Part shown: positions 43,555 through 52,986 of the stretch, in pieces
How the letters are laid out: each line of letters starts with the position of its first letter
How positions within the stretch are numbered: position 1 is the stretch's first letter
Source: Aliirhizobium wenxiniae
GTDB taxonomy: Bacteria; Pseudomonadota; Alphaproteobacteria; Rhizobiales; Rhizobiaceae
Reading direction: 5' to 3'
DNA length: 64,000 bases
Assembly: GCF_019511445.1 (NCBI RefSeq)
Contig: NZ_JAEUAN010000014.1
Span: 1-64,000 of the forward strand
Made by a program: the position numbers and the translations under genes
The notes under the pieces: generated by a model
Databases searched by the model: none
What the model was told of the DNA's origin: nothing
What the model saw: only the letters and a program-made list of their open reading frames with translations

Positions 43555-45195
43555 TCAGCTGTAAAGCGAGGCTGCTTCGCCTGCGGTCATGCGTCCCTCA
43601 CGCACATCACGTTCGACCTCGGTCTTTGCACGGCCAGCGGGGGCTCCGTAGCCACCGGCGCCGGGCGTGACGATTTCGAGAAGATCGCCGGCCTTGAGGT
43701 CGACAGAACCATCAACGAAAACGTCGCGGTTGCCGTTAAGCGAGAAGTAACCGCGTGCACCTTCGAGACCGCCATCGATGCCCCATGGGGCCGAGATCAG
43801 GCGCGAGCCCATGACCTGCACGCGGCAATCGGCCTGCGCCCGGTAGACACGGCGAAGACCCATGCCGCCGCGGAACGTGCCAGCACCGCCGGATCCATCC
43901 ACCAGTTCATAGCGGAGAAGCGTGATCGGGTATTCGTTCTCCAGCGCTTCCACGGGAAGGTTGGAGGTGTTGGTCATATGAACGTGTACGCCGTCCAGAC
44001 CATCCTTGTTGCAGCGGGCGCCGGAACCGCCGCCGATGGTTTCCAGATAGACCCACAGGCTCTTGTCGGGCCTTGTGCCGTTGAAGCTTGCGACGCCGAC
44101 AGAGCCGTTGGAGGCGGCCGTTACCCGATGCGGGATCACCTGGGCAAAGGCGCCGTGGATCAGGTCTACGACACGCTGGCAGGCGGTAATGCGCCCGTCG
44201 ACGGCCGCCGGGTGGCCGCAGCGCAGCAGGCTGCCTTCTTCCGCAGTCACATGGATCGGGCGGGCAAGGCCGGCATTCGGGAGGATCGTCGGATCGACGA
44301 TCGACTTTACCGCATAGTAGACGGTGGCCAGAAGCGCGGTGTAGACGACGTTGAGGCCGGCGCGGACCTGCGGTGGGCTGACGAAATCGAGATGCATTTC
44401 ATCACCCCGGACTTCGATCGTCACGCCGAATTCCAGTTCGCCGACAAGCGATTCACTGTCAAAACGATCCTTGAAGGAATAAGTGCCGTCGGGAATGGCG
44501 GCGATGCCGAGGCGCATCTTGCGCTCCGCATAGTTCATCAGCTCCGCACCTGCCGCCAAAACCGTGTCGAGACCGTATTTCTCGCAGAGTTCGTTGACGC
44601 GGGTGATGCCGAGGCGGTTTGCCGCCATCTGGGCGCGAAGGTCGGAAACGCGCTCATGCGGAACCTGGCAGTTGAGCAGGAAGAGGCGCTGGATATCCTC
44701 CTGCAATACGCCTTCCCTGTAGAGACGGACCGGCGGAATGCGCAGGCCTTCCTGATAGATATGCGCGTGGCCGCGATCGGCGAAGTCGGAATGATGGGCG
44801 GTGTTGATAGCCCAGGCCATAAGCCGGTTCTCAACGAAGATCGGCGACGCCATGACGATATCGGGCAGGTGGGTGCCACCGCCTTCATAGGCATCGTTGC
44901 CGATGAAGATGTCGCCGGGCTTGATGTTTTCCAGACCCGGCGTCTTCATCACATAGGGGATGAAGCCGATGAAGCTGCCGAGATGCATGGGGATGTGTTC
45001 GGCCTGGCAAAGCATCGCGCCATTGGCATCGAAGAGAGCCGTCGAGCAGTCGCGACGTTCCTTGATGTTGGTGGAATAGCTGGCGCGGACGAGCGCTTCG
45101 CCCATTTCCTCGACGGTCGAAGCAAATGCGCTGGCAATCACTTCAACGGTAATCGGGTTGATGGCCGTGGTTTGTTCCTGATTGACGTTCAGCAT
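43555..45195 (-). CDS. hyuB: Hydantoinase B / 5-oxoprolinase beta-like subunit
   Basis: 546 residues. HyuB family landmarks: ITVEVIASAFASTVEEMGEALVR (cited in part), SYSTNIKERRDCSTALFDANG, GDIFIGNDAYEGGGTHLPDI (glycine-rich metal-binding region with His), INTAHHSDFADRG and, late, GSGGAGTFRGGMGLRRVY. With HyuA it forms the ATP-dependent enzyme that opens lactam rings, such as 5-oxoproline or N-methylhydantoin, or related carboxylating reactions. The ATG at 45195 overlaps the hyuA stop (TGATG). The precise substrate is unknown. Confidence 0.93.
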   Translation of the reverse strand: MLNVNQEQTTAINPITVEVIASAFASTVEEMGEALVRASYSTNIKERRDCSTALFDANGAMLCQAEHIPMHLGSFIGFIPYVMKTPGLENIKPGDIFIGNDAYEGGGTHLPDIVMASPIFVENRLMAWAINTAHHSDFADRGHAHIYQEGLRIPPVRLYREGVLQEDIQRLFLLNCQVPHERVSDLRAQMAANRLGITRVNELCEKYGLDTVLAAGAELMNYAERKMRLGIAAIPDGTYSFKDRFDSESLVGELEFGVTIEVRGDEMHLDFVSPPQVRAGLNVVYTALLATVYYAVKSIVDPTILPNAGLARPIHVTAEEGSLLRCGHPAAVDGRITACQRVVDLIHGAFAQVIPHRVTAASNGSVGVASFNGTRPDKSLWVYLETIGGGSGARCNKDGLDGVHVHMTNTSNLPVEALENEYPITLLRYELVDGSGGAGTFRGGMGLRRVYRAQADCRVQVMGSRLISAPWGIDGGLEGARGYFSLNGNRDVFVDGSVDLKAGDLLEIVTPGAGGYGAPAGRAKTEVERDVREGRMTAGEAASLYS

Positions 45196-47246
45196 CACTT
45201 CGCCTCAAGCATGAGATTGAGATAGGCATCGACGGTCGCGGTCGTATCCATCGGCACAACGCTGGTGGTATCCATCTGGTCGATGATCGCGGGGCCATGG
45301 ACGACATTGCCGGCCTTCAGCTTGGCGCGGTCATAAAGCGTCGCGGTGACGAAGCCACCGGCTTCCATCATCCAGACTTCGCGCGAGCCGGTGATCGCCG
45401 CAGATGAATCCGGGCCTTCGATTTCTGCCGGCTGGAACTGTGCCTTTTCGACAAGCCCGCTGGCGGCGAGGCGGAAGGTCACCATCTGTACCGGCTCGCC
45501 TTCGGCGATGAAGCCGTAAAGCTGGCGATGGGCGTTCAGGAAGGCTTCCTCGATCGCTGCAAAGGTTGCGGTCGTGACCGCGCCTGCCGGGACAGGGACG
45601 GAGATCTCGTAGTTCTGGCCGGCGTAACGAACGTCGACCGTGCGGGAGATCTGCTGTGCCTGCGGGGCAATGCCTTCGCTATCGAACCAGGCATAGGCCT
45701 TGGCTTCGAGGGCTGCGTAGATTTCACCGATCCCGTCAGCGCTTGCCTCGTCGAGGCGGGTCAGCTGGGTGGAGGAGAAATCGGTGCGCAGATCGGTCAT
45801 CAGCAGGCCGAGCGCGCAAAGCACGCCGGGCGTGCGGGGAATGAGGATACGCTTCATGCCGAGTTCTTTGGCAAGCCGCGCGGCGTGAACCGGGCCGGCA
45901 CCACCGAAGGCGACCATTGTGTATTCGCGCGGATCATGGCCGCGCTGGACGCTGATCACGCGGATGGCCTTGGCCATGTTGGCGGCGACGATATCGAGAA
46001 TGCCGTTTGCCGTTTCCAGAACGCCCATGCCGAGCTTGTCGGCCAGCGTCTGGATGGCTGCTCGTGAAAGCTCCTGATCGATCTTCATGCGGCCGTTGAG
46101 CAGGTATTTCGGGTTCTGCGTCTGCAGAAGCACGTTGGCGTCCGTCACCGTCGGTTCCGGGTTGCCGAGACCGTAGCAGGAGGGTCCGGGATTAGCGCCA
46201 GCGCTGCGCGGGCCGACCTTGAGGAAGCCACCATTATCAACATAGGCGATCGAACCGCCGCCGGCGCCGACCGTGTGGATGTCGAGCATCGGCGCCTTGA
46301 TCGGATAACCGTGCACGACGGATTCGTTGACGACCTGGCATTTGCCACCGGTCAAAAGCGCCACGTCGCTTGACGTGCCGCCCATGTCGAAAGTTATGAG
46401 GTTCTCGATGCCGGTCATGCGGCCGATCGCCTGTGCGGCAACCACGCCGGTGCTCGGGCCGGAAAGTACGGTGCGGACCGGAAGATCGGCTGCTGCATCA
46501 AAGCCGATGACGCCGCCGTTGGACTGGGTCAGCTGCGGGGCGACGGAAATGCCGAGGTTCTTCAGCTTGCCGCTGAGCGCATTAACATAGCCCTTCATTA
46601 CCGGGCCGAGATAGGCATTGACGACCGTGGTCGACAGGCGCTCGAACTCGCGGAATTCCGGGGCTATTCTGTGTGACAGTGCGGAGAAGGCTTCCGGGAA
46701 TTCTTCTTCGAGAATGCGGCCGGCGATCGCCTCGTGTTCGGAATTCAGGAAGCTGTAGAGGAAGCAGACGGCAACCGACTTGACGCCGGCCTTCTTCAGC
46801 TCGCGAACGGCAGCGCGGAATTCTTCCTCATCGAGCGAAGTCTCGGTTTCGCCATTCGACAGCACACGTTCCTTGACGCCGATGCGCAGATCACGGCTGA
46901 CCAGCGTATCCGGCTTGTCGGCCTGGATGTCGTAAAGGTCAGGGCGCTTCTGGCGACCGATTTCGAGAAGATCGCGGAAACCGTCGGTGGTGATAAGGCC
47001 TGTTTCTACGCCGCGGCCTTGGATGAGCGCGTTGGTGGCGACAGTCGTGCCGTGGCCGAGGAAGGCAACGTCTGCGGCGGTGGTGCCGACTTCACGAATA
47101 CCTTCTTCCACGCCTTGCGTGATGCCGCGGGACGGATCGTCCGGCGTGGAGGAGACTTTCCAGATCTTCACCTCGCCGGTGGTCTCTTCAAACAAACATA
47201 CATCGGTAAACGTACCGCCGGAATCCACGCCAATGCGCCAGACCAT
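45195..47246 (-). CDS. hyuA: Hydantoinase A / 5-oxoprolinase alpha-like subunit
   Basis: 683 residues. N-terminal hydantoinase/actin-like ATPase domain (GVDSGGTFTDVCLF, residues 6-19; GHGTTVATNALIQG; IAPEFREFERLSTTVVNAYL), second ATP motif LITFDMGGTSSDVALL, GAGGGSIAYVD and GADPG-like NPGPSCYGLG, then VAFGGAGPVHAARLAKELG and a C-terminal domain. It binds and hydrolyses ATP to phosphorylate the ring carbonyl, while HyuB completes ring opening. A TTGACA promoter and operator boxes lie upstream (47294-47343). Confidence 0.94.
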   Translation of the reverse strand: MVWRIGVDSGGTFTDVCLFEETTGEVKIWKVSSTPDDPSRGITQGVEEGIREVGTTAADVAFLGHGTTVATNALIQGRGVETGLITTDGFRDLLEIGRQKRPDLYDIQADKPDTLVSRDLRIGVKERVLSNGETETSLDEEEFRAAVRELKKAGVKSVAVCFLYSFLNSEHEAIAGRILEEEFPEAFSALSHRIAPEFREFERLSTTVVNAYLGPVMKGYVNALSGKLKNLGISVAPQLTQSNGGVIGFDAAADLPVRTVLSGPSTGVVAAQAIGRMTGIENLITFDMGGTSSDVALLTGGKCQVVNESVVHGYPIKAPMLDIHTVGAGGGSIAYVDNGGFLKVGPRSAGANPGPSCYGLGNPEPTVTDANVLLQTQNPKYLLNGRMKIDQELSRAAIQTLADKLGMGVLETANGILDIVAANMAKAIRVISVQRGHDPREYTMVAFGGAGPVHAARLAKELGMKRILIPRTPGVLCALGLLMTDLRTDFSSTQLTRLDEASADGIGEIYAALEAKAYAWFDSEGIAPQAQQISRTVDVRYAGQNYEISVPVPAGAVTTATFAAIEEAFLNAHRQLYGFIAEGEPVQMVTFRLAASGLVEKAQFQPAEIEGPDSSAAITGSREVWMMEAGGFVTATLYDRAKLKAGNVVHGPAIIDQMDTTSVVPMDTTATVDAYLNLMLEAK

Positions 47247-47293
47247 GAAGTTCCCCTTCTTGTTTTGAGGCCGTGTTGCCCCGAGGTGCCTTC

Positions 47294-47322
47294 ATGTAAG
47301 AACCGAAGAAAAAAACTGTCAA
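47294..47322 (-). promoter_or_regulatory. Sigma-70-like promoter for hyuAB
   Basis: On the minus strand TTGACA (47322-47317) is followed after exactly 17 bases by TTACAT (47299-47294), about 48 bases before the hyuA start. The -35 is perfect; the -10 is weak, consistent with an activator-dependent promoter. Confidence 0.6.
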
Positions 47323-47326
47323 CTAA

Positions 47327-47374
47327 ATTCCAATAAATGGACCATGTAATATTCAGTGGACCGATTATAGGAAT
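47327..47374. promoter_or_regulatory. Inverted operator pair A/B upstream of hyuA promoter
   Basis: Box A (47327-47343) reads ATTCCAATAAATGGACC; box B (47358-47374) is the inverted form GGACCGATTATAGGAAT. The two start positions differ by 31 bp, about three helical turns. Box A ends four bases from the -35 of the hyuA promoter. Confidence 0.7.
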
Positions 47375-47419
47375 GATACAGAGATTTTTGATGATTGCTA
47401 GCTGTGAGTGAGATTTCTT

Positions 47420-47467
47420 ATTCCTATAATCGGACCTGTGGCAATTATTTGGCCCTTTTATTGGAAT
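47420..47467. promoter_or_regulatory. Inverted operator pair C/D upstream of transporter promoter
   Basis: Box C (47420-47436) reads ATTCCTATAATCGGACC; box D (47451-47467) is the inverted form GGCCCTTTTATTGGAAT. Spacing is again exactly 31 bp. Box D ends five bases before TTGACG (47473-47478), mirroring the A/B pair on the hyuA side. Confidence 0.7.
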
Positions 47468-47472
47468 TGAGC

Positions 47473-47501
47473 TTGACGATTTTCATTTCTGGTCCTTAGC
47501 T
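47473..47501 (+). promoter_or_regulatory. Candidate promoter for the peptide-type transporter operon
   Basis: TTGACG (47473-47478), 17-base spacer, then TTAGCT (47496-47501). The -10 is poor, so an activator is probably needed. The leader to the ATG at 47699 is about 190 bases and holds no gene that I can support. Confidence 0.5.
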
Positions 47502-47698
47502 TGAGCCAACGGAAACCATCGGCCGCAAGCCTTTCGGATTTTCTCAATGCCGCAGCTTCGTCATCGGGTGGAATGGATGATGTAGGGAGCGCGGCAAGAC
47601 AGGTCGATGCTTGATAGCAAGGCATCCGCGAAAGCATGAAGACATGCGCGCCGCGCCTTGAAGCCAGAAACAGACAGATCATAAAAGAGGGAACTGCT

Positions 47699-49228
47699 AT
47701 GATTGTTAATCGCCGAGATCTCCTGAAATATCTCGCTATCTCCAGCGCCGCCGCAGCACTTCCCGGTCAGCTTCTTGCTGCTCCGGCAGCCAAGACATTG
47801 CGGGTTGGCCTCTCCACCTATCCGTCGCATTTCCGCCCGTGGATCAATGTCGGCTATGCGGGCCAGCTCGTTTCGGCCCTGATCAACCGCAACCTCGTTA
47901 CCTATGACGCTAAGGGGCAACTGGTCGGCGAACTGGCGGAAAGCTGGACGCGCGAAAACGACCTGACCTGGGCATTCGTGCTCAAGGACGTGAAGTTTTC
48001 CAACGGCCAGCCGGTTACTTCAGCCGACGTGAAGTGGACGCTGGAAAAGATCGCGGCCGAAGGCTCCGGTGCCTATATGCGCGATCCGGTGACCCAGATT
48101 GCCTCGATCGAGATTGTCGACGACCGCAATTTCAAGCTCGTCACCAAGGCGCCGGACGTAACCATTCCCTCGGTCATGGCTTATCCCTTCCTCGCCATTA
48201 TTGCGGCCGGCTCCACCGATGCACAGGAACAGGGCATCGGTGCCGGACCCTTCACCATCGTTTCCACGGAAAAGGGCGTCGGTATTTCGCTCGCCGCATC
48301 GGAACATTACTTCAAGGAAGGCCTGCCCTCCTTCAAGGATGTTCAGATCACCCCTTATGCGGACGAGAACCTGCGCGTTGCGGCACTCACTGCAGGCGAT
48401 GTCGACTTGATCGACTACGTGCCGTGGAGCGCGATGGACACGATCGACAAGGACTCCAATCTGAAGCTCGACGCCATGGCTTCCGGTGCGTTCATGTATC
48501 TGAGCTTCAACGGTTCGGGCGTGTTCAAGGATCCGAAGCTGCGCCAGGCGGTTGCCTTCGGCATTCGCCGCGAGGAAATCGTCAACACCGTGTTCTATGG
48601 CCGCGGCGCGCCGCTTTCCGGCGTTCCGCGCCCGTCGGTCTCGCCTTACTATAACAAGGAACTGGCCAATTACTGGACCTATGATCCGGCAAAGGCAAAG
48701 GCCCTGCTGAAGGAAGCCGGTCACGAGAACGGTCTTGAGGTTTCGCTGCTGGCGACCTCGCAATACACGATGCATTCCGGCATCGCCGTCCTGGTTCAGT
48801 CGCATCTGGCCGAAATCGGCATCAAGGTGAACCTGACCATGCCTGACTGGGCAACACGTGTAACGATGGGCAATCGCGGCGTCGGCGATTTCGCGGTTCA
48901 GGGCATCGGCATTGATACGCTCGATCCGGATGCGGCGGCAACCGTCATCGATCCGTCGCTGACCCAAACCTTCCTTCGCAGCCGCAATTTCGAGGTGCCG
49001 GGCCTTTCCGACCTGCTGCAGCGCGGTCGCCAGGAAGGCGACGAGGCCAAGCGCATCGTGCTCTATGCCGAAGTCGACAAGCTCGTCTGCGACAATACCA
49101 GCTTCTGCGGTCTTGCTTATCGCGCGACGGGCTTTGCGCGCAACAAGACTGTCAGCAATCTCGAACTGCTGCCGGACCAGATGTCGCCCTTCTCGGCAAC
49201 GCTGTTCGACAAGCTGGCGCTTGCCTGA
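47699..49228 (+). CDS. Oligopeptide-type ABC transporter substrate-binding protein
   Basis: 509 residues, family-5 solute-binding protein. The N-terminus has NRRDLLKYLAISSAAAALPG, a signal peptide with an RR pair that could be Tat-directed. The mature part shows LVTYDAKGQLVGELAESWTR, FVLKDVKFSNGQPVTSADV, LKLDAMASGAFMYLSFNGSG and FKDPKLRQAVAFGIRREEIV (the family signature). The start has AGAGGG and signal-peptide support. It probably binds a peptide or modified amino acid. Divergent from hyuAB; followed by two permeases, a double ATPase and an FAD enzyme in one operon. Confidence 0.93.
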   Translation: MIVNRRDLLKYLAISSAAAALPGQLLAAPAAKTLRVGLSTYPSHFRPWINVGYAGQLVSALINRNLVTYDAKGQLVGELAESWTRENDLTWAFVLKDVKFSNGQPVTSADVKWTLEKIAAEGSGAYMRDPVTQIASIEIVDDRNFKLVTKAPDVTIPSVMAYPFLAIIAAGSTDAQEQGIGAGPFTIVSTEKGVGISLAASEHYFKEGLPSFKDVQITPYADENLRVAALTAGDVDLIDYVPWSAMDTIDKDSNLKLDAMASGAFMYLSFNGSGVFKDPKLRQAVAFGIRREEIVNTVFYGRGAPLSGVPRPSVSPYYNKELANYWTYDPAKAKALLKEAGHENGLEVSLLATSQYTMHSGIAVLVQSHLAEIGIKVNLTMPDWATRVTMGNRGVGDFAVQGIGIDTLDPDAAATVIDPSLTQTFLRSRNFEVPGLSDLLQRGRQEGDEAKRIVLYAEVDKLVCDNTSFCGLAYRATGFARNKTVSNLELLPDQMSPFSATLFDKLALA

Positions 49229-49346
49229 CACCATCTCCCCCAGCGCTTCCGCCTGCCTTCCGGCTTGGGCGGAAGCGGTAATGGCATTGGCTCTGGCCGC
49301 ATGATTGCGGCGGCCCGTGCCGTGACGAAAAGAGAATAGGGGCTAT

Positions 49347-50294
49347 ATGTTCTGGTTTCTGAGACGCGGGATTGCCAGTCTGATCATGTTATGGGTGATC
49401 GTGACGCTGGTCTTCATGTCCATCCACTTCGTACCCGGTGACCCCGTCGAGCTGCTTCTGTCGCAGGATGGCGGCTCGGCCGATCCGGCGACGGTCCAGA
49501 TGATCCGCGAGGACCTCGGGCTGAACCGCCCGATCGTCGAGCAGTATGTGGAGAAGCTGAAGGGCCTCGCCTCCTTCGATCTCGGGCGCTCGATGGTTGA
49601 CGACAGCTCTGTGTCTGCCGAAATCGCGCGACGGCTGCCGCGTACGCTGGAACTGATCGGGCTTGCGGCGCTGATCAGTCTGGTGATCGGAGTTCCGGCC
49701 GGCATCTATGCTGCACTTCACACAGGCAGGTCGTTCGATCGCGCGGCATCCTATGTCGCGGGTTTTGCCCAGGGCATTCCGGTTTTCGTGCTCGGTACGC
49801 TTCTCATCTTGGTCTTCTCGCAGATGCTGAAGCTGACGCCGGCGGGCGGTTTCGTGGCGTTTTCGCAAGCGCCGGGCAGGCACATGATGCTGCTACTCAT
49901 GCCGTCGCTTTCGATCGGTATCGGGCTTGCCGCGATCGTTTTTCGGATCACCCGCGCCTCTACGCTGGAAGTCCTGCCGCTCGACTACGTGCGCACCGCT
50001 CGAGCCAAGGGTCTGGGCGATCGCCGTATCGTGCTCCACCACATCCTGCGCAATGCGCTGATTCCCGTCATCACCATTTTCGCGCTGCAGATCGGTTCGC
50101 TGCTCGGCGGCACGGTACTTGTCGAATATGTATTCAACTGGCCTGGGCTGTCGGGAATGCTGGTCAGCGGCGTCAATGCCCGTGACTACCCGACCGTGAC
50201 CGGCGTCATTCTGGTGATCTCGGCGCTTTTCATCGGCCTCAATTTCTTGGTCGATGTTCTCTACGGCCTGACTGATCCGCGGGTGCGCAAATGA
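49347..50294 (+). CDS. Oligopeptide-type ABC permease (DppB class)
   Basis: 315 residues, six membrane helices: FLRRGIASLIMLWVIVTLVF at the N-terminus, HFVPGDPVELLL in the following periplasmic part, and the cytoplasmic loop DYVRTARAKGLGDRRIVLHH with HILRNALIPVITI, which contacts the ATPase. The 118-bp gap after the binding-protein gene contains no obvious terminator, though CCGCCTGCCTTCCGGCTTGGGCGG could form a hairpin that adjusts stoichiometry. The stop overlaps the next start by ATGA. Confidence 0.93.
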   Translation: MFWFLRRGIASLIMLWVIVTLVFMSIHFVPGDPVELLLSQDGGSADPATVQMIREDLGLNRPIVEQYVEKLKGLASFDLGRSMVDDSSVSAEIARRLPRTLELIGLAALISLVIGVPAGIYAALHTGRSFDRAASYVAGFAQGIPVFVLGTLLILVFSQMLKLTPAGGFVAFSQAPGRHMMLLLMPSLSIGIGLAAIVFRITRASTLEVLPLDYVRTARAKGLGDRRIVLHHILRNALIPVITIFALQIGSLLGGTVLVEYVFNWPGLSGMLVSGVNARDYPTVTGVILVISALFIGLNFLVDVLYGLTDPRVRK

Positions 50295-51124
50295 CCGGAA
50301 CCTCCTTGAAATTCACTCGACGCCTGATCCCGGCCTATCTTCTGGCCCTGCTTCTCATCGTCAGTCTTCTCGCTCCGGTTCTGCCGCTACAGGATCCGCT
50401 TGCGATGGATACCGCGGCCCGCTTTGCCGGTCCCTCAGCTCAGCATCTGTTCGGTCAGGATGAGTTTGGCCGTGACATTCTCGTGCGTCTAATCTTCGCG
50501 CTGCGAAACTCGCTGATCGTCGCCTTTGCCGCCGCCATTCTGGCGGGCTTCATCGGTACGGCGCTCGGTGTTCTGGCCGGCTATTCCCGCGGGCTGACCG
50601 AAATGCTGGCGATGCGGTTTATCGACATCGTACTGTGTTTCCCGCCGCTGCTGCTCGCGATGCTGGCTGTGACGCTTTACGGTCCGGGACCGGTGACGCT
50701 TATTCCGGTTTTGGCGATCGTCTTCGTGCCGAGTTTCACCCGTGTCGCCCATGCCAGCGTGCTTTCCGTCCGCTCGCAGGACTATGTCGAGGCCGTGCGC
50801 AGCATGGGGGCGAGCAATGCGCGGGTGATGTTTTCCACCATCCTGCCCAATATCGCCGGTCCGCTGATCGTCCAGTTCTCGTTCACCGTCGCTGTGACCG
50901 TGGTGCTGGAATCCGGCCTGTCCTTCCTCGGGCTTGGCGTGCTGCCGCCGGCCCCGTCGCTCGGGCTGATGATCGGGACGGGCCGCGCGACGCTGGCGCA
51001 GGCGCCGATGTTGCTTGTCTGGCCCTGTGCTGCACTGACGGCGATGATCCTCATTCTCAATGCCTTCTGCGACGACTTGCGTGACAGGCTCGATCCGAAA
51101 TCCAGCAAGATCAGGGGGCAGTGA
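50291..51124 (+). CDS. Oligopeptide-type ABC permease (DppC class)
   Basis: 277 residues with the DppC layout: cytoplasmic N-terminus, first helix LLALLLIVSLLAPVLPL, then HLFGQDEFGRDILVRLIFA (the conserved GTDxxGRD-like motif, here GQDEFGRD) and the EAA-type loop YVEAVRSMGASNARVMFSTI with LPNIAGPLIVQ. The protein ends with the helix before DDLRDRLDP. It forms the translocation pore with the preceding subunit. TGATG overlap couples it to the ATPase gene. Confidence 0.93.
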   Translation: MTGTSLKFTRRLIPAYLLALLLIVSLLAPVLPLQDPLAMDTAARFAGPSAQHLFGQDEFGRDILVRLIFALRNSLIVAFAAAILAGFIGTALGVLAGYSRGLTEMLAMRFIDIVLCFPPLLLAMLAVTLYGPGPVTLIPVLAIVFVPSFTRVAHASVLSVRSQDYVEAVRSMGASNARVMFSTILPNIAGPLIVQFSFTVAVTVVLESGLSFLGLGVLPPAPSLGLMIGTGRATLAQAPMLLVWPCAALTAMILILNAFCDDLRDRLDPKSSKIRGQ

Positions 51125-52956
51125 TGTCAATATCCGAAACCGCAACCAAGCCCGGCCTGTCGATTTCTGACCTCAACATCTCCTTCCGCAACAAGGATGG
51201 ATGGACCTCGGTCGTGCGCAGCCTCGGCTTCGATATTGCGCCGGGCGAGACCGTCGCGATCGTCGGTGAATCCGGTTCGGGCAAGAGCGTCACCGCCCTG
51301 TCGTTGCTAGGCCTTTTGCCGCAGCAGTCGACGCGGATCGAGGGCTCGATCCGGCTCGGAGACAAAGAGCTACTCTCCCTTTCGCCGAAAGACCTGAAGG
51401 CGCTGCGCGGCAACGAGATCGCCATGATCTTTCAGGAGCCGATGACGTCGCTCAACCCGACCATGTGCATCGGCGAGCAGATTGCCGAATCCATCATCGC
51501 CCATCGCGGCATTTCCAAGTCGGAGGCCAAGGTCGAGGCGATCCGGCTGATGGAAAAGGTGCATATTCCGTCCGCCGCGCGTCGTTACAGTGAATATCCG
51601 CACCAGTTTTCCGGCGGCATGCGCCAGCGTGTGATGATCGCCATCGCGCTTGCCTGCAAGCCGGCGCTGCTGATTGCCGATGAGCCGACGACGGCACTCG
51701 ACGTGACGATCCAGGCGCAGGTGCTGAACCTGATCAAGGAGTTGCAGGAAGAAGAAGGCATGGCCGTTCTCTTCATCACCCACGACATGGGCGTGGTGGC
51801 CGAAGTCGCCGACCGCATGGTGGTGATGTATCGCGGCGATGTGGTGGAAGAGGGGACGACGACCGAAATCTTCGCCAATGCCCGCCATCCCTATACCAAG
51901 GCGCTGCTTTCCGCCGTGCCGCAGCTGGGATCGATGAGCGGCTCAAGCGATCCGCAGCCCTTTGCCATCTACGATATCAATACCGGCCTTGCCGCCGAGG
52001 CTTCGGTGTTGAAATCCACCGTCGATACGTCGGAAATCCTGCTCGATGTGAAGGACCTGTCGGTTCGTTTCCCGGTGCAGCAGACGATTTTTGGCAAGGT
52101 TACCGCGCGTGTCCATGCGGTCGAGAATGTCAGCCTGACGCTTGCGCGCGGGGAAACACTGGCGATCGTCGGGGAGTCCGGCAGCGGCAAATCCACGACC
52201 GGCAAGCTGATCACCGGTCTCTTACATCCGACGGCGGGCAAGGTGGAGATCTGCGGCAAGCCGATGCGCCAAGACACACGGCAATCGCTCAGCCGCTCGG
52301 TGCAGATGATCTTTCAGGATCCGTTCGCCAGCCTCAATCCGCGCCTGACGGTCGGTCGGGCGATCACCGAGCCGTTGCGCATCCACAAGCTGGCGAGCGA
52401 AAAGGAGCAGGACGAGATTGCCGCTTCGCTGCTGACACGCGTTGGTCTCTCGCCGGAGATTGCAAAACGCTATCCGCATGAATTTTCCGGCGGCCAGCGG
52501 CAGCGTATCTGCGTTGCCCGTACGCTGGCTCTGAAGCCGAGCGTGATCATTGCCGACGAGGCCGTGTCGGCGCTCGACGTTTCGGTGAAGGCGCAGGTGG
52601 TAAACTTGCTCTTGGAACTGCAGCAGGAGATGCAGCTCGGCTTCATCTTCATCAGCCACGACATGGCCGTGGTCGAGCGGATCAGCCACCGGGTGGCAGT
52701 GATGTATCTCGGCGAAATCGTCGAGATCGGGCCACGGGCAGCGATCTTTTCCAATCCTGTTCATCCCTATACGCGCCGTCTCATAGAGGCCGTTCCGGTG
52801 CCCGATCCGTCGCGGCGGCGCGATCGCCACAAGATAACCGACAGCGAAATCCGCAGCCCGGTGCGGCCCGGAGACTACGTGCCACCTGCACGGACCTACC
52901 GCGAAGTGTCGCCGGGCCATCTGGTGCAGGATGCCGGCCCGGAATGGGCGGCTTGA
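51124..52956 (+). CDS. Fused double ATPase (DppD-DppF type), first copy
   Basis: 610 residues containing two complete oligopeptide ATPase halves. Half 1: Walker A GESGSGKS (48-55), QEPMTSLNPTM, YPHQFSGGMRQR signature, LLIADEPTTALDVT. Half 2: Walker A GESGSGKST at about 349, QDPFASLNPR, HEFSGGQRQR and IIADEAVSALDVS, with the C-terminal zinc/oligopeptide-transporter motif region VHPYTRRL. DppD and DppF are normally separate; the fusion is frequent in rhizobia. It energises the adjacent permeases. A paralogue at 55613 has the same design. Confidence 0.94.
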   Translation: MSISETATKPGLSISDLNISFRNKDGWTSVVRSLGFDIAPGETVAIVGESGSGKSVTALSLLGLLPQQSTRIEGSIRLGDKELLSLSPKDLKALRGNEIAMIFQEPMTSLNPTMCIGEQIAESIIAHRGISKSEAKVEAIRLMEKVHIPSAARRYSEYPHQFSGGMRQRVMIAIALACKPALLIADEPTTALDVTIQAQVLNLIKELQEEEGMAVLFITHDMGVVAEVADRMVVMYRGDVVEEGTTTEIFANARHPYTKALLSAVPQLGSMSGSSDPQPFAIYDINTGLAAEASVLKSTVDTSEILLDVKDLSVRFPVQQTIFGKVTARVHAVENVSLTLARGETLAIVGESGSGKSTTGKLITGLLHPTAGKVEICGKPMRQDTRQSLSRSVQMIFQDPFASLNPRLTVGRAITEPLRIHKLASEKEQDEIAASLLTRVGLSPEIAKRYPHEFSGGQRQRICVARTLALKPSVIIADEAVSALDVSVKAQVVNLLLELQQEMQLGFIFISHDMAVVERISHRVAVMYLGEIVEIGPRAAIFSNPVHPYTRRLIEAVPVPDPSRRRDRHKITDSEIRSPVRPGDYVPPARTYREVSPGHLVQDAGPEWAA

Positions 52957-52986
52957 ATTTTCGCATAGACAATTGAGGCAAAGGCC

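Noticed and set aside
43549..45225. Long antisense frame (558 codons) opposite hyuB
   Set aside because: The product has no recognisable motif, while the hyuB frame contains conserved family motifs.
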